43,838 nt of DNA from an uncultured Oscillospiraceae bacterium (GTDB lineage: Bacteria > Bacillota > Clostridia > Oscillospirales > Acutalibacteraceae): the NCBI GenBank assembly GCA_900540275.1, contig UQFO01000020.1, positions 1 through 43,838 on the forward strand. The letters run 5' to 3'. The translations under genes and the position numbers were made by a program. This document shows positions 1 through 7,598 of the stretch, one piece after another. Positions within the stretch are counted from its first letter, which is position 1, and every line of letters begins with the position of its first letter. The notes beneath the pieces were generated by a model that did not search any database, had not been told where the DNA came from, and was given only the letters and a program-made list of their open reading frames with translations.

Positions 1-12
1 CCTGATGCCCTG

Positions 13-144
13 AAAAGAGGGAAACCGCCGAAACGGTTTCTCCTCTTTTGATTAAGCATAGAAAGTTTTATGAAGAAATGAAAGAAAAAGCAAGAATAAA
101 GCAGAGAAAGTTTGATAAAGAATGTTAAGAAGCAAAAATGCTTT
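13..144 (+). repeat. Partial copy A of a structured dispersed repeat (hairpin plus degenerate palindrome array)
   Basis: A hairpin with arms 13-27 and 34-49 (one bulged T at 41) is followed by a TTTTGATT box, a CATA..TTTTATG palindrome at 57-72 and a GAAGCA/TGCTTT palindrome at 129-144. The same order occurs in the copies at 27487-27941 (opposite strand) and 28467-28827. The hairpin arm sequence differs between copies but stays complementary. The G+C-rich block found in the other two copies would lie before base 1, so this copy is cut by the window edge. The palindromes between 72 and 129 are degenerate. Confidence 0.6.
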
Positions 145-169
145 AAAAAAATTCTCCAAAAACAAACTT

Positions 170-212
170 ATAACCAGGCGGTTATATTTGTAACCCTTTT
201 CTTTGTTATAAT
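170..212 (+). promoter_or_regulatory. Promoter and inverted-repeat operator of the first XRE gene
   Basis: A TATAAT -10 lies at 207-212; the -35 is poor. Immediately upstream, ATAACC (170-175) and GGTTAT (180-185) form a perfect 6-4-6 inverted repeat, and GGTTA (180-184) also pairs with TAACC (191-195). Overlapping inverted repeats over the -35 region of a small XRE regulator suggest autoregulation, which is inference. An AAGGAG ribosome binding site at 240-245 precedes the ATG at 255. Confidence 0.4.
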
Positions 213-254
213 AAACTCACAATTACAACAGGAGACGGTAAGGAGTGTATTGTT

Positions 255-515
255 ATGACAAAAATATTACAGGATATCACTATTGGAACAAATCTGAAAA
301 GGATTCGTAAAGAAAGGCATATGACACAGGATGAGGTTTGCACAAAGCTCAATTTGATGGGCAGTCCGATGTACCGCTCAAGCTATTCAAAAATAGAAAA
401 TGGCACGCGCAATATATTTGTCAGCGATTTAATCGCCCTAACAGAAATTTTTAAGGTGGACTTCAACGAGTTCTTAAAAGGAATGGCTCCTGTAAAAAAC
501 AGCTCCGATTACTAG
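255..515 (+). CDS. Small XRE-family helix-turn-helix regulator
   Basis: An 86-residue protein that is almost only a Cro/CI-type HTH domain: residues about 10-70 carry the typical helix pattern (LKRIRKERHMTQDEVCTKL, then YSKIENGTRN and a hydrophobic LIALTEIF helix). It should bind DNA as a dimer; no effector, metal-binding or membrane part is visible. The start is set by AAGGAG nine bases upstream. An inverted-repeat operator candidate sits at its promoter, and a terminator follows at 552-584, so it is probably monocistronic. A structured repeat lies just upstream. A second, sequence-divergent XRE protein of identical length is at 28124-28384, also beside these repeats. Its target genes are unknown. 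Confidence 0.8.
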   Translation: MTKILQDITIGTNLKRIRKERHMTQDEVCTKLNLMGSPMYRSSYSKIENGTRNIFVSDLIALTEIFKVDFNEFLKGMAPVKNSSDY

Positions 516-551
516 TAATGATGCTTACACCCGTATAAATATATATAAAAG

Positions 552-584
552 AACAGCCGCCGGGTAAAAAACCTGGCGGCTGTT
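552..584. terminator. Bidirectional rho-independent terminator
   Basis: Arms 552-565 and 571-584 form a 14-bp G+C-rich stem with a G-T wobble and short A-rich loop. A T run follows on the plus strand and an A run precedes it, so it can serve both the XRE gene and the convergent LysM-CAP gene. Confidence 0.85.
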
Positions 585-598
585 TTTGTGTTAGGCTA

Positions 599-1219
599 TT
601 AGCCGATAAACATCTGCGTCCAGTAGCTGCCGGAGGAAACATAACCTACGCCAATCTGCGTAAACGAAGTGTTCAGAATATTCGCGCGGTGCCCGCTTGA
701 ATTCATCCAGCCGTCAACGACTGCCTGCGGTGTGCGGTAGCCATACGCGATGTTCTCGCCGTAGCTGCGGTAGGAAATACCGAAGTCGCGTATCATTTTG
801 CCTGGGGAACCGTACGTTGGGCTGTTATGCGCAAAGTAACGGTTGTCCTTCATATCCTGCGACTTGTAGCGCGCCACGCGGGAGAGCTCCCAATTCATGG
901 ACAGAGCCTTTAAGCCCCTGGATGTGCGCTCCTTGTTTACAAGGCGGACAACCTCTTCCTCAAAGCTCAGGACAGAGGAGTCAAGGGACGGGATATTGAG
1001 CACCTGCCCGGGGTAAATCAAATCGGGATTAGATACCTGCGGGTTCGCGCCGATAATCTCGCTGACGCCGATTTCGTACTTTACGGCGATTTTCCACATG
1101 GAATCGCCCTTTTGCACCGTGTAGGTGCTAGATGACGCAGCGCTTACGGGTACGGCGGCAATTGTAAGGATTAGCGCCGCGGCTGTAAGCGTGCTGAAAA
1201 GTTTTCTTGATAATTTCAT
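599..1219 (-). CDS. Secreted LysM-CAP (SCP/YkwD-like) protein
   Basis: A 206-residue secreted protein. A lysine-rich start and hydrophobic stretch ending near AVPVSA form a signal peptide; a LysM domain follows (YTVQKGDSMWKIAVKYEIG ... IYPGQVLNIP), then a C-terminal CAP/SCP domain with the conserved VRLVNKERTSRGLKAL, SQDMKDNRYFAHNSP and WMNSSGHRANIL segments. LysM binds peptidoglycan; the CAP domain of bacterial YkwD-type proteins has no firmly assigned reaction. The ATG at 1219 is preferred over the upstream codon at 1264 because AGGAGG lies just before it and the signal peptide then begins MKLSRK. In spore formers such proteins are often linked to the spore coat or cortex; that role here is inference. 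Confidence 0.85.
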   Translation of the reverse strand: MKLSRKLFSTLTAAALILTIAAVPVSAASSSTYTVQKGDSMWKIAVKYEIGVSEIIGANPQVSNPDLIYPGQVLNIPSLDSSVLSFEEEVVRLVNKERTSRGLKALSMNWELSRVARYKSQDMKDNRYFAHNSPTYGSPGKMIRDFGISYRSYGENIAYGYRTPQAVVDGWMNSSGHRANILNTSFTQIGVGYVSSGSYWTQMFIG

Positions 1220-1239
1220 AACTGATACCTCCTGCAAAC

Positions 1240-1269
1240 AGGATAACAAAAAAGCGGGACGCAATGCAA
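1240..1269 (-). promoter_or_regulatory. Possible sigma-A promoter of the LysM-CAP gene
   Basis: On the minus strand TTGCAT (1264-1269) and TATCCT (1240-1245) are separated by 18 bases, about 20 bases before the gene's start. Both hexamers are imperfect. Confidence 0.3.
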
Positions 1270-1424
1270 ATGTAAGTGTTGGATGGAGGATTCTGCAAAA
1301 GAAAGTTCAGAGATAATGGGATTTGTTAAAGTGCTTGTCCGGGTAATCGGACAGGCGTTCTGCTTGGCCGTTTTTTTGCATACAAATGCCTATGGAACGT
1401 TTGGATAAAGGACGGTCGTTTGAT

Positions 1425-2396
1425 ATGCTGCTTGTTACCCATATTTTTTTGTTTGTTTTCGGGCTTGCCCTTTTTATGTTTGGCATGAAATGTATGACCC
1501 GTGCACTTGAAAAGCATACGGGGGACAGGCTTAGGAATTCGCTCGCGCGCCTGACCTCCAGCAGCTTTAAGGGGTTGTGCCTTGGCGCTGGCGTAACGGC
1601 GGTCATCCAGTCCAGCTCCGCCGTGACCGTTATGCTAGTGGGGCTTGTAAACGCCGGTATATTGACACTCAGGGAAACAGTCGGCGTTATCATGGGCGCA
1701 AACATCGGTACGACAGCCACCTCATGGATTTTGAGCCTTGTGGGAATGAAGGGCAGGGGCCTGCTTTCCATCCTTGTGAATTCCTATACAATTGCCGCGG
1801 CAAGCGCACTGTGCGGCCTGTTGCTTTATTTTTTCCCAAAACGGAAAAAGAAGGGCTTAGCCGCCTGCTGCTTCGGCTTCGCCCTCCTGATGTGCGGTAT
1901 GGAGCTGATGGGCTATTCCCTTTCACCCTTGCGCGATGTCCCTCAGACGGCGCAGGTGCTCACGCTTTTTTCAAACCCCTTCTACGGGCTGCTTGCGGGT
2001 ACGGCGGTCACTGCCGTTTTGCAGAGCTCCTCGGCCTCTGTCGGGCTTTTGCAGGCGCTGTCGCTTACGGGGACGGTACCCTTTGCGAGCGCTGTCCCTA
2101 TTGTAATGGGGCAGAACATCGGCACGTGCGTCACGGCGCTCATTTCCTGCATCGGGACGAACAAAAACGCCAAACGCACCGCGTTTATCCATTTATATTT
2201 CAATATCATCGGCGCGCTGTTCTGGCTCGCGGCGTTTTACGGGTGCGATATTTTTATGCGTTTTTCCTTTATGGACCAAAGCGCCTCGCCTGAGATGATT
2301 GCGCTCATCCACACGGTGTTCAATATCCTGTGCACCGCGCTGCTGTTCCCGTTTTCCGGCTTGCTTGTGCGCCTTGCAAAGGGTACGGTGCGCTAG
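1425..2396 (+). CDS. Na/Pi-cotransporter family membrane protein (NptA-like)
   Basis: About 323 residues of alternating hydrophobic helices with the duplicated signature of the Na+/phosphate symporter family (PF02690): GVTAVIQSSSAVTVMLVGLVNAG in the first half and GTAVTAVLQSSSASVGLLQAL in the second, with GANIGTT and GQNIGTC following. The QSSSA motifs form the substrate/ion site in the family. Many bacterial members carry a C-terminal PhoU-like domain; this one stops after the membrane part. The start at 1425 is chosen because MLLVTHIFLFVFGLALFMFGMK matches the usual N-terminus; the Shine-Dalgarno sequence is weak and far. It converges on asnB with one base between the stops and no visible terminator. 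Confidence 0.8.
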   Translation: MLLVTHIFLFVFGLALFMFGMKCMTRALEKHTGDRLRNSLARLTSSSFKGLCLGAGVTAVIQSSSAVTVMLVGLVNAGILTLRETVGVIMGANIGTTATSWILSLVGMKGRGLLSILVNSYTIAAASALCGLLLYFFPKRKKKGLAACCFGFALLMCGMELMGYSLSPLRDVPQTAQVLTLFSNPFYGLLAGTAVTAVLQSSSASVGLLQALSLTGTVPFASAVPIVMGQNIGTCVTALISCIGTNKNAKRTAFIHLYFNIIGALFWLAAFYGCDIFMRFSFMDQSASPEMIALIHTVFNILCTALLFPFSGLLVRLAKGTVR

Positions 2397-2397
2397 G

Positions 2398-4245
2398 CTA
2401 CATCCCGACTATCTCCACATTGTATTTTTTGAACCAGTAGTCCATCTCTACAATATAGGCGAGAATCTGCGGCGCGCGCATGAGCTGCCCGTACCACGGG
2501 GAGGAAATTTCCTCCGGATGATTGATAATTTCCATCACGCCGCTTTCATCAAGGAACCCGCGCAGTACGGAGCTTTTGTCCTTGAGCACCTTCTTCGCGC
2601 CCTCGCTGCACAGCTTCATATAGATAGGGTTATGGGTTTTGGGATATGGGCTCTTTTTGCGCCAGGTGATTTCATAGGGGAGGCCGCTGTCCATAGCGGT
2701 GCGCAGGATGCCCTTTTCCCTGCCATGCAGGGCCTTTAGGCTCCACGGCATGTTGTAGGCGTATTCCACAAGCCGCCAGTCGCAAAACGGCACCCTGACC
2801 TCCAGCCCGCTGTACATGGACATCCTGTCCTTGCGGTCTAAAAGCCCCTGCATGAACCAGTTGAAATTGAGCATGAACATTTCCTTCATGCGCGCTTCGA
2901 GCGGGTCCTCATTTGGGAGCTTGTCGGTTTTGTTTACCGTGTCCATATAACGGCTGTGCACGTACGCTTCGCCCTTTGGCAGTAGCCCCTTTTTCAGCAC
3001 GCTGCGGCGGATGTCAAGGCTGCGTGACCACGGGAAGCATTCCTCAAACAAAATATCACGGTTGTGGTACCACGGATAGCCGCCAAACAGCTCGTCGGCG
3101 CATTCGCCGGAGAGCGCGACGGTGAAATCCTCCTTAACTGCCTGGCAGAACAGCAGAAGGGAAGAATCCACGTCTACCATGGCTGGCAGGTCGCGCGCCT
3201 CCACAGCGGGGATGAGCGCGTCGTAGAGCCTCTGGTTGTCTAAAATGACCTGCCTGTGGTCTGAGCCGATTGCTTCCGCCATCAGCGAGATATAGTCGCT
3301 GTCGGCGTTTGGCTGGAACAGGCTCTTTTCAAAATATTTCGCGTTGTCGGCGTAATCGACGGAATAGGTGGTGAGCTGCCCGAGCCCCTTTTCTTTATAG
3401 TAATCCGCGGCTACCTTGGAGATGATGCTCGAATCGAGCCCGCCGGACAGGAAGCAGCACAGCGGCACGTCGGATACGAGCTGCCTGCGGATGGAATCCT
3501 TCAGTAAAAACCGCGTGGCTTCAATGGTCTGCGCCTCGCTGTCGGTGTGCTCGCGCGCCTTAAGGGTAAAGTAACGGCGTTTTTGCAGCGCCCCATTTTC
3601 ATAAACGGCGCATTCGCCCGGCAGCAGCTCCTTAACGCCGCGCAGTACACCCAGGCCGCCGCTCCTGCCCGGGCCGACAAAGAAGATTTCGTTTAGGCCC
3701 TCCTCGTCAATCTGCGGCTTTAATAGCGGGTTTGCAAGCAGCGCCTTGATTTCGGAGCCGAACAGCAGCCCGTTTTTGTAGGTGTAATAGAAAAACGGCT
3801 TGACCCCGATGCGGTCCCTCGCCATAAACAGCCGGCGGTTGCTTTCGTCCCATACGGCAAAGGCAAAAATGCCGTTGAGCTTTTCTACACAGCATTCGCC
3901 CCATGCGATATAGGAGTTCAGCAGCACCTCTGTATCGGAGTGGCCTTCAAAGGTATAGCCGAGCGCTTTAAGCTCCGCGCGTAAATCCTCCGTATTGTAA
4001 AGCTCCCCGTTATATACGAGGGTAAACCGCCCGCCCGCGCCTTTTACCGTCATCGGCTGTTTTCCGTTTTCCGGGTCGATAACGATAAGCCTGCGGTGTA
4101 TCAGGCACACGCCCTGCTCCCGGTTTAAGTACACGCCGTCCTCGTCGGGGCCGCGGCGGACAAGCGTCTTCGACATCGCGTCGATTACGCCTGCCTTTTC
4201 GCTTAAATCCTCGTATCGGTCGAGCCATCCGGCAATTCCACACAT
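2398..4245 (-). CDS. asnB: Asparagine synthetase (glutamine-hydrolysing)
   Basis: A 615-residue two-domain enzyme making asparagine from aspartate, glutamine and ATP. The N-terminal class II glutaminase domain starts with Cys directly after Met (MCGIAGWLDRY), followed by RRGPDEDG, IHRRLIVID and YNGELYN. The synthetase domain has the PP-loop motif LSGGLDSSI and ALSGECADELFGGY. Length fits the AsnB family. The ATG at 4245 rather than 4251 is the start: it puts the nucleophilic Cys at position 2 and has AAGGTGG at correct spacing. It lies about 100 bases downstream of ylbJ on the same strand, with no clear terminator between. Confidence 0.95.
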   Translation of the reverse strand: MCGIAGWLDRYEDLSEKAGVIDAMSKTLVRRGPDEDGVYLNREQGVCLIHRRLIVIDPENGKQPMTVKGAGGRFTLVYNGELYNTEDLRAELKALGYTFEGHSDTEVLLNSYIAWGECCVEKLNGIFAFAVWDESNRRLFMARDRIGVKPFFYYTYKNGLLFGSEIKALLANPLLKPQIDEEGLNEIFFVGPGRSGGLGVLRGVKELLPGECAVYENGALQKRRYFTLKAREHTDSEAQTIEATRFLLKDSIRRQLVSDVPLCCFLSGGLDSSIISKVAADYYKEKGLGQLTTYSVDYADNAKYFEKSLFQPNADSDYISLMAEAIGSDHRQVILDNQRLYDALIPAVEARDLPAMVDVDSSLLLFCQAVKEDFTVALSGECADELFGGYPWYHNRDILFEECFPWSRSLDIRRSVLKKGLLPKGEAYVHSRYMDTVNKTDKLPNEDPLEARMKEMFMLNFNWFMQGLLDRKDRMSMYSGLEVRVPFCDWRLVEYAYNMPWSLKALHGREKGILRTAMDSGLPYEITWRKKSPYPKTHNPIYMKLCSEGAKKVLKDKSSVLRGFLDESGVMEIINHPEEISSPWYGQLMRAPQILAYIVEMDYWFKKYNVEIVGM

Positions 4246-4345
4246 AAGCATTCCACCTTACTGTCAAAAGTTAGGATTCCCCGCCAGCGGAGGTTTGATA
4301 CCGCGAACAGGGGACGGGTTCTATGATAATACAATTCCGCGGCTA

Positions 4346-5383
4346 TTATATTATGCGCTTCTGTTTCTTTTGGTACCTCTGGTAGGAGAAAAGGAAGCAG
4401 AAGCACATGACAATCAGCGCGATGCTTCCCGCGATTGTTGAGGAGGACGCGGCGCTTACGCTCTTTTGTACGTTGGAAAAAGCGTCCGCGACCGGCTCGG
4501 GATGGTAAAAGAGAAGGATACCATACGTGATGCCCGCGCAAAGCGCGCCCTGCAGCACGCGGAACAGTGTAAACAGCAGCCGTTTGACGGGCAGCTCCCC
4601 GACGGCGGAATACACCTGGAAATGCACGCACAGCCCGCCCCAGCCGATTGCAAAGGCCATCAGCTCGTAGGAAGCGCCCGCGTTTGCCGCCCTGTTGCAG
4701 CCGCCTGTAACCTCAAACAGGATAGGCAGGATAGAGGAGGCCGCCGCCTTGCTTACGCCGCAGCCCGTCAGCAGGTTTTCAAACATCGACTGCGCGCCGC
4801 CGCTTTGCAGGATTCCCATTAAAGAGGAAAACAGCACGACCATGCCGCAGAGGTTGAGCATCCCGAGCACGCCGTCCGCGCACGACTGTACAAAGGCGCT
4901 TGCAAGCGGCATCGGCTTTACTTTATCCGGCATGTTCTGTTTATATGTATCGTTCTTACAGAGAAAGCGCGACGCAAAGCCGAGGATAAGCTGCGTTACC
5001 GCCTGCGCCGCAAACAGTATGATGCCCATCGTGACGTCGTGCAGAAGCGAGCAGCCCACCGCGAAAATAACAAACGCCGGTCCCGCGCCGACGGCGAAGC
5101 AGAGCATGCGCGCGCCCTCCTCCCGCGTGATAAGGCCCCGGTCAAGCAGGGTGCGGATACCGCGCGCCCCAACCGGGTAGCCGCCGAACATACTAAGCAG
5201 GATTGTTACGCCGGCACTCCCGGGCAGGCGGAAAAAGCTTTTCGTTACGGGCGCTAAAAAACGCGATAAAATTCCTGAAATGCCGCAGTTGACGACAAAC
5301 GAGGATAAAACCATAAAAGGGAACAGGGAGGGGATTAAAATCTGCGCGCAAAACAGCAGCCCCTCGTACGCGCCCTGTGTCAT
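4346..5383 (-). CDS. ylbJ: Sporulation integral membrane protein YlbJ
   Basis: About 345 residues, strongly hydrophobic, with motifs of the YlbJ family (nucleoside-recognition/Gate domain): QILIPSLFPFMVLSSFVVNCG, MFGGYPVGARGIRTLLDRG and FAVGAGPAFVIFAVG. YlbJ is a sigma-E-dependent mother-cell protein needed for normal spore resistance in Bacillus, with its transport role unproven. Possible starts are TTG 5398 and ATG 5383; the latter has GGTGG just upstream. An in-frame stop at 5408-5410 blocks anything longer. The usual N-terminal membrane helix of about 35 residues is therefore missing. It is divergent from yqfC. Confidence 0.8.
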   Translation of the reverse strand: MTQGAYEGLLFCAQILIPSLFPFMVLSSFVVNCGISGILSRFLAPVTKSFFRLPGSAGVTILLSMFGGYPVGARGIRTLLDRGLITREEGARMLCFAVGAGPAFVIFAVGCSLLHDVTMGIILFAAQAVTQLILGFASRFLCKNDTYKQNMPDKVKPMPLASAFVQSCADGVLGMLNLCGMVVLFSSLMGILQSGGAQSMFENLLTGCGVSKAAASSILPILFEVTGGCNRAANAGASYELMAFAIGWGGLCVHFQVYSAVGELPVKRLLFTLFRVLQGALCAGITYGILLFYHPEPVADAFSNVQKSVSAASSSTIAGSIALIVMCFCFLFSYQRYQKKQKRII

Positions 5384-5408
5384 AACTACCACCGCCAAAG
5401 CATAATTT
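5379..5408 (+). promoter_or_regulatory. Sigma-E-like promoter of yqfC-yqfD
   Basis: GTCATAAC (5379-5386), a 14-base spacer and CATAATTT (5401-5408) resemble the mother-cell sigma-E consensus (-35 with central ATA, -10 CATA). The same geometry appears before spoIIP at 37900-37929. The genes behind both are sigma-E-controlled in Bacillus subtilis. Confidence 0.4.
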
Positions 5409-5474
5409 TAAACAGCCGTACCTGTTAAGTTTATGAACCGGGCGGCCAACCTTATGCAGAAACGTGGTGGAAAT

Positions 5475-5765
5475 ATGGCAAAGTCCAGACAAAAGGACGA
5501 CGGCTGCGGGCCCCAGCAAAAGCCGAAGCTGCTGAGCGTGCCGCAGCAATTGATGCCGAATATGCCATATATAGAGCTCAAGGGGAACAGGGAGGCGCTC
5601 ATAGAGGGCTGCAAGGGCATACTGGAATATGACACACAGGTTATCCGCGTCAACGCGGGGGGATTGGTTATCTCGTTTTGCGGCAGGGGGCTCAATATCA
5701 AATGCCTGACTGCCTCCTCGCTGATTGTTGAGGGGTATATTACTTCGGTCGAGTTTGTCCGTTAA
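5475..5765 (+). CDS. yqfC: Sporulation protein YqfC
   Basis: A 96-residue YabP/YqfC-family protein: a basic, Gln/Pro-rich N-terminus followed by the conserved MPYIELKGNREALIEGCKGILEYD and VNAGGLVISFCGRGLNIK core. YqfC is expressed in the mother cell under sigma-E and is required for efficient sporulation in Bacillus; its molecular function is unknown. The start at ATG 5475 has GGTGG four bases upstream and gives the usual family length. yqfD follows after 14 bases, the conserved pairing in Firmicutes. Confidence 0.9.
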   Translation: MAKSRQKDDGCGPQQKPKLLSVPQQLMPNMPYIELKGNREALIEGCKGILEYDTQVIRVNAGGLVISFCGRGLNIKCLTASSLIVEGYITSVEFVR

Positions 5766-5779
5766 GGGGAGTCGGTTGC

Positions 5780-6967
5780 ATGTTTGTTTTAAATATCCTG
5801 CGGTGGCTGCGCGGCTATGTGGGCTTTGAGGCGCAGGGCGCGTTCCCGGAACGCTTTTTAAACCTGACGCTGCGTGAGGACATCCCGCTTTGGGAGCCGG
5901 TCGGGGAAAAGGGAAAGCTGCGGGCGAAAACGGCGGTCAGCAATTATAAGGAAATCCGGCCTGTTGCCAGGCGCGCGGGTGTAAAGCTGCGCGTAACCAA
6001 AAAGAAGGGCCTTCCGTTTATTATATACCGCAACAAAAAACGCGTTGGCCTGGTGGCGGGAATCGCCGTCTTTTTTATTTTAATCCAGATTATGTCGTCG
6101 TTTATCTGGAGTGTGGAAATATCGGGGCTTGACCACCTTAGCGAAACGGATGTGCGCACAGCCCTTGCGGACAACGGCCTTTCGACAGGCGTGTTTAAAA
6201 GCAGCTTCGATATTGACCGCCTGGAGCGCGACGCAACGCTGCAAATCGGGCAGGTCGGCTGGCTTTCCGTCAATATCATCGGTACGACGGCATATGTGGA
6301 GCTTTCCGAAAGCTACAAGCGCCCTGAAATCGTACCCGACGACCAGCCGTGCAACATCAAGGCAGCCTGCGACGGGCAGATTTTGCGCATGGATATCGCA
6401 AAGGGCGCGGCCGCGGTCAAGACGGGCGACGGTGTGGTTAAGGGCCAGCTGCTTATAAGCGGCGTCATGGAAGACAGCCTGGGGCAGTCGACCCTATGGC
6501 ACAGCGAAGCAAAGGTTTACGCGCAGACGCAGCACATCCAAAGGGTAGAGGTACCGTTTGAGCGCACGCAGCTGCTGCCGACAGGCGAATCGGTCACGCG
6601 GCGGCAGGGCAGGCTCCTGAATATCCGCTTCCCGCTCGATTTCCACTTCGTCCCGCAGGGAACCTATTATAAGCAGGCGCGCCTTGACAACTATACCATC
6701 AACGGCAACGGGCTGCCGTTTGATATTTATACGGAGCATTGGTACGAATACCGCGAACAGCGGCAGGCGCTCACGCAGAAGCAGGCGGAGCAAAGCGCCA
6801 TGGCACAGCTTTCGCTTTACGAGGCGTTTGGCCTTGCGAATGCGGAAATCAAAGACAGGCAGATTAAAAAAACGGTTACAAAAAAGAGCCTCACGCTTGA
6901 GGCCGCATATACATGCGTTGAGGATATCGGCTACCAGACGCCCATCGGAATAGATTCCGGGCAATAA
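5780..6967 (+). CDS. yqfD: Sporulation protein YqfD
   Basis: A 395-residue membrane protein of the YqfD family (the usual length). A soluble N-terminal region carries RFLNLTLREDIPLW and AGVKLRVTKKKGLPFI; a single membrane helix lies near residues 92-110 (VGLVAGIAVFFILIQIMSSF), followed by a large POTRA-like extracytoplasmic part (WSVEISGLDHLSETDVRTAL) and the CDGQILRMDIAKGAAAVKTGDGVVKGQLLISG stretch. In Bacillus it works with YqfC in the mother cell around engulfment; the biochemical role is unknown. Translational coupling with yqfC and a strong terminator after it mark a two-gene operon. Confidence 0.92.
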   Translation: MFVLNILRWLRGYVGFEAQGAFPERFLNLTLREDIPLWEPVGEKGKLRAKTAVSNYKEIRPVARRAGVKLRVTKKKGLPFIIYRNKKRVGLVAGIAVFFILIQIMSSFIWSVEISGLDHLSETDVRTALADNGLSTGVFKSSFDIDRLERDATLQIGQVGWLSVNIIGTTAYVELSESYKRPEIVPDDQPCNIKAACDGQILRMDIAKGAAAVKTGDGVVKGQLLISGVMEDSLGQSTLWHSEAKVYAQTQHIQRVEVPFERTQLLPTGESVTRRQGRLLNIRFPLDFHFVPQGTYYKQARLDNYTINGNGLPFDIYTEHWYEYREQRQALTQKQAEQSAMAQLSLYEAFGLANAEIKDRQIKKTVTKKSLTLEAAYTCVEDIGYQTPIGIDSGQ

Positions 6968-6972
6968 CAGAA

Positions 6973-7011
6973 AAAGACCGTTCTATTTCAGATGGGAATA
7001 GAACGGTCTTT
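6973..7011. terminator. Bidirectional terminator between yqfD and dpaB
   Basis: A perfect 14-bp stem (6973-6986 with 6998-7011) is flanked by A and T runs, so it can terminate the converging yqfCD and dpaAB operons. Confidence 0.9.
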
Positions 7012-7022
7012 TTATCAAAAGC

Positions 7023-7595
7023 TCAGCAGAAAACCGGCTGAAGCTGTTTTTCTTCCAATGCAAGCGTCAGCGTATCCTCCAGCTTGTCGAAATGCGCAAC
7101 CAGGGAATTGGGCTTTTTTTCCGGGTCGTCCTGCGACAGAGGCGTAAAGAAAATATGCTTGGTGTTAAGCGCTTTGCCGATGTTCTGCGCGGACGCGCCG
7201 AGCGCGTCGTTGCTTGCGAGCGTTATGACGACCGGGCGGCCGATACGCAAATGCGACTTGACCGCCATGGTTACGGGTGTGTCTGTAATGCCGTTTGTGA
7301 TTTTTGCGAGCGTGTTGCCCGTACAGGGCGTTACGACGATGACGTCGCACATTTTTTTCGGGCCAATCGGCTCGGCGGCGGGGATGGTGTGGATGATACC
7401 CCGCCCGCAGATTTCCTCGACGCGCCTGTTGATTTCTTCCGCCTTGCCAAAGCGCGTGTCTGTCGTGTATGCGTTAAACGACATAATGGGTATAATATCA
7501 AATCCGGCTTCTTTTAGCCTCTCCATTTCCGTGAGCGCGTTGGAGAAGGTGCAGAATGAGCCGCACATTGCAAAACCTATCGTGGCTTTCCTCAC
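7023..7595 (-). CDS. dpaB: Dipicolinate synthase subunit B
   Basis: A 190-residue flavoprotein-type subunit (SpoVFB). It has the flavoprotein fold pattern: IGFAMCGSFCTFSNALTEMERL, the phosphate loop region VVTPCTGNTLAKITNGITDTPVTMAVKSHLR and PVVITLASNDALG. With DpaA it converts dihydrodipicolinate-pathway intermediate to dipicolinic acid in the mother cell, which is then loaded with calcium into the spore core. It follows dpaA after three bases, as in Bacillus. Length and order match the family. Confidence 0.93.
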   Translation of the reverse strand: MRKATIGFAMCGSFCTFSNALTEMERLKEAGFDIIPIMSFNAYTTDTRFGKAEEINRRVEEICGRGIIHTIPAAEPIGPKKMCDVIVVTPCTGNTLAKITNGITDTPVTMAVKSHLRIGRPVVITLASNDALGASAQNIGKALNTKHIFFTPLSQDDPEKKPNSLVAHFDKLEDTLTLALEEKQLQPVFC

Positions 7596-7598
7596 TGT

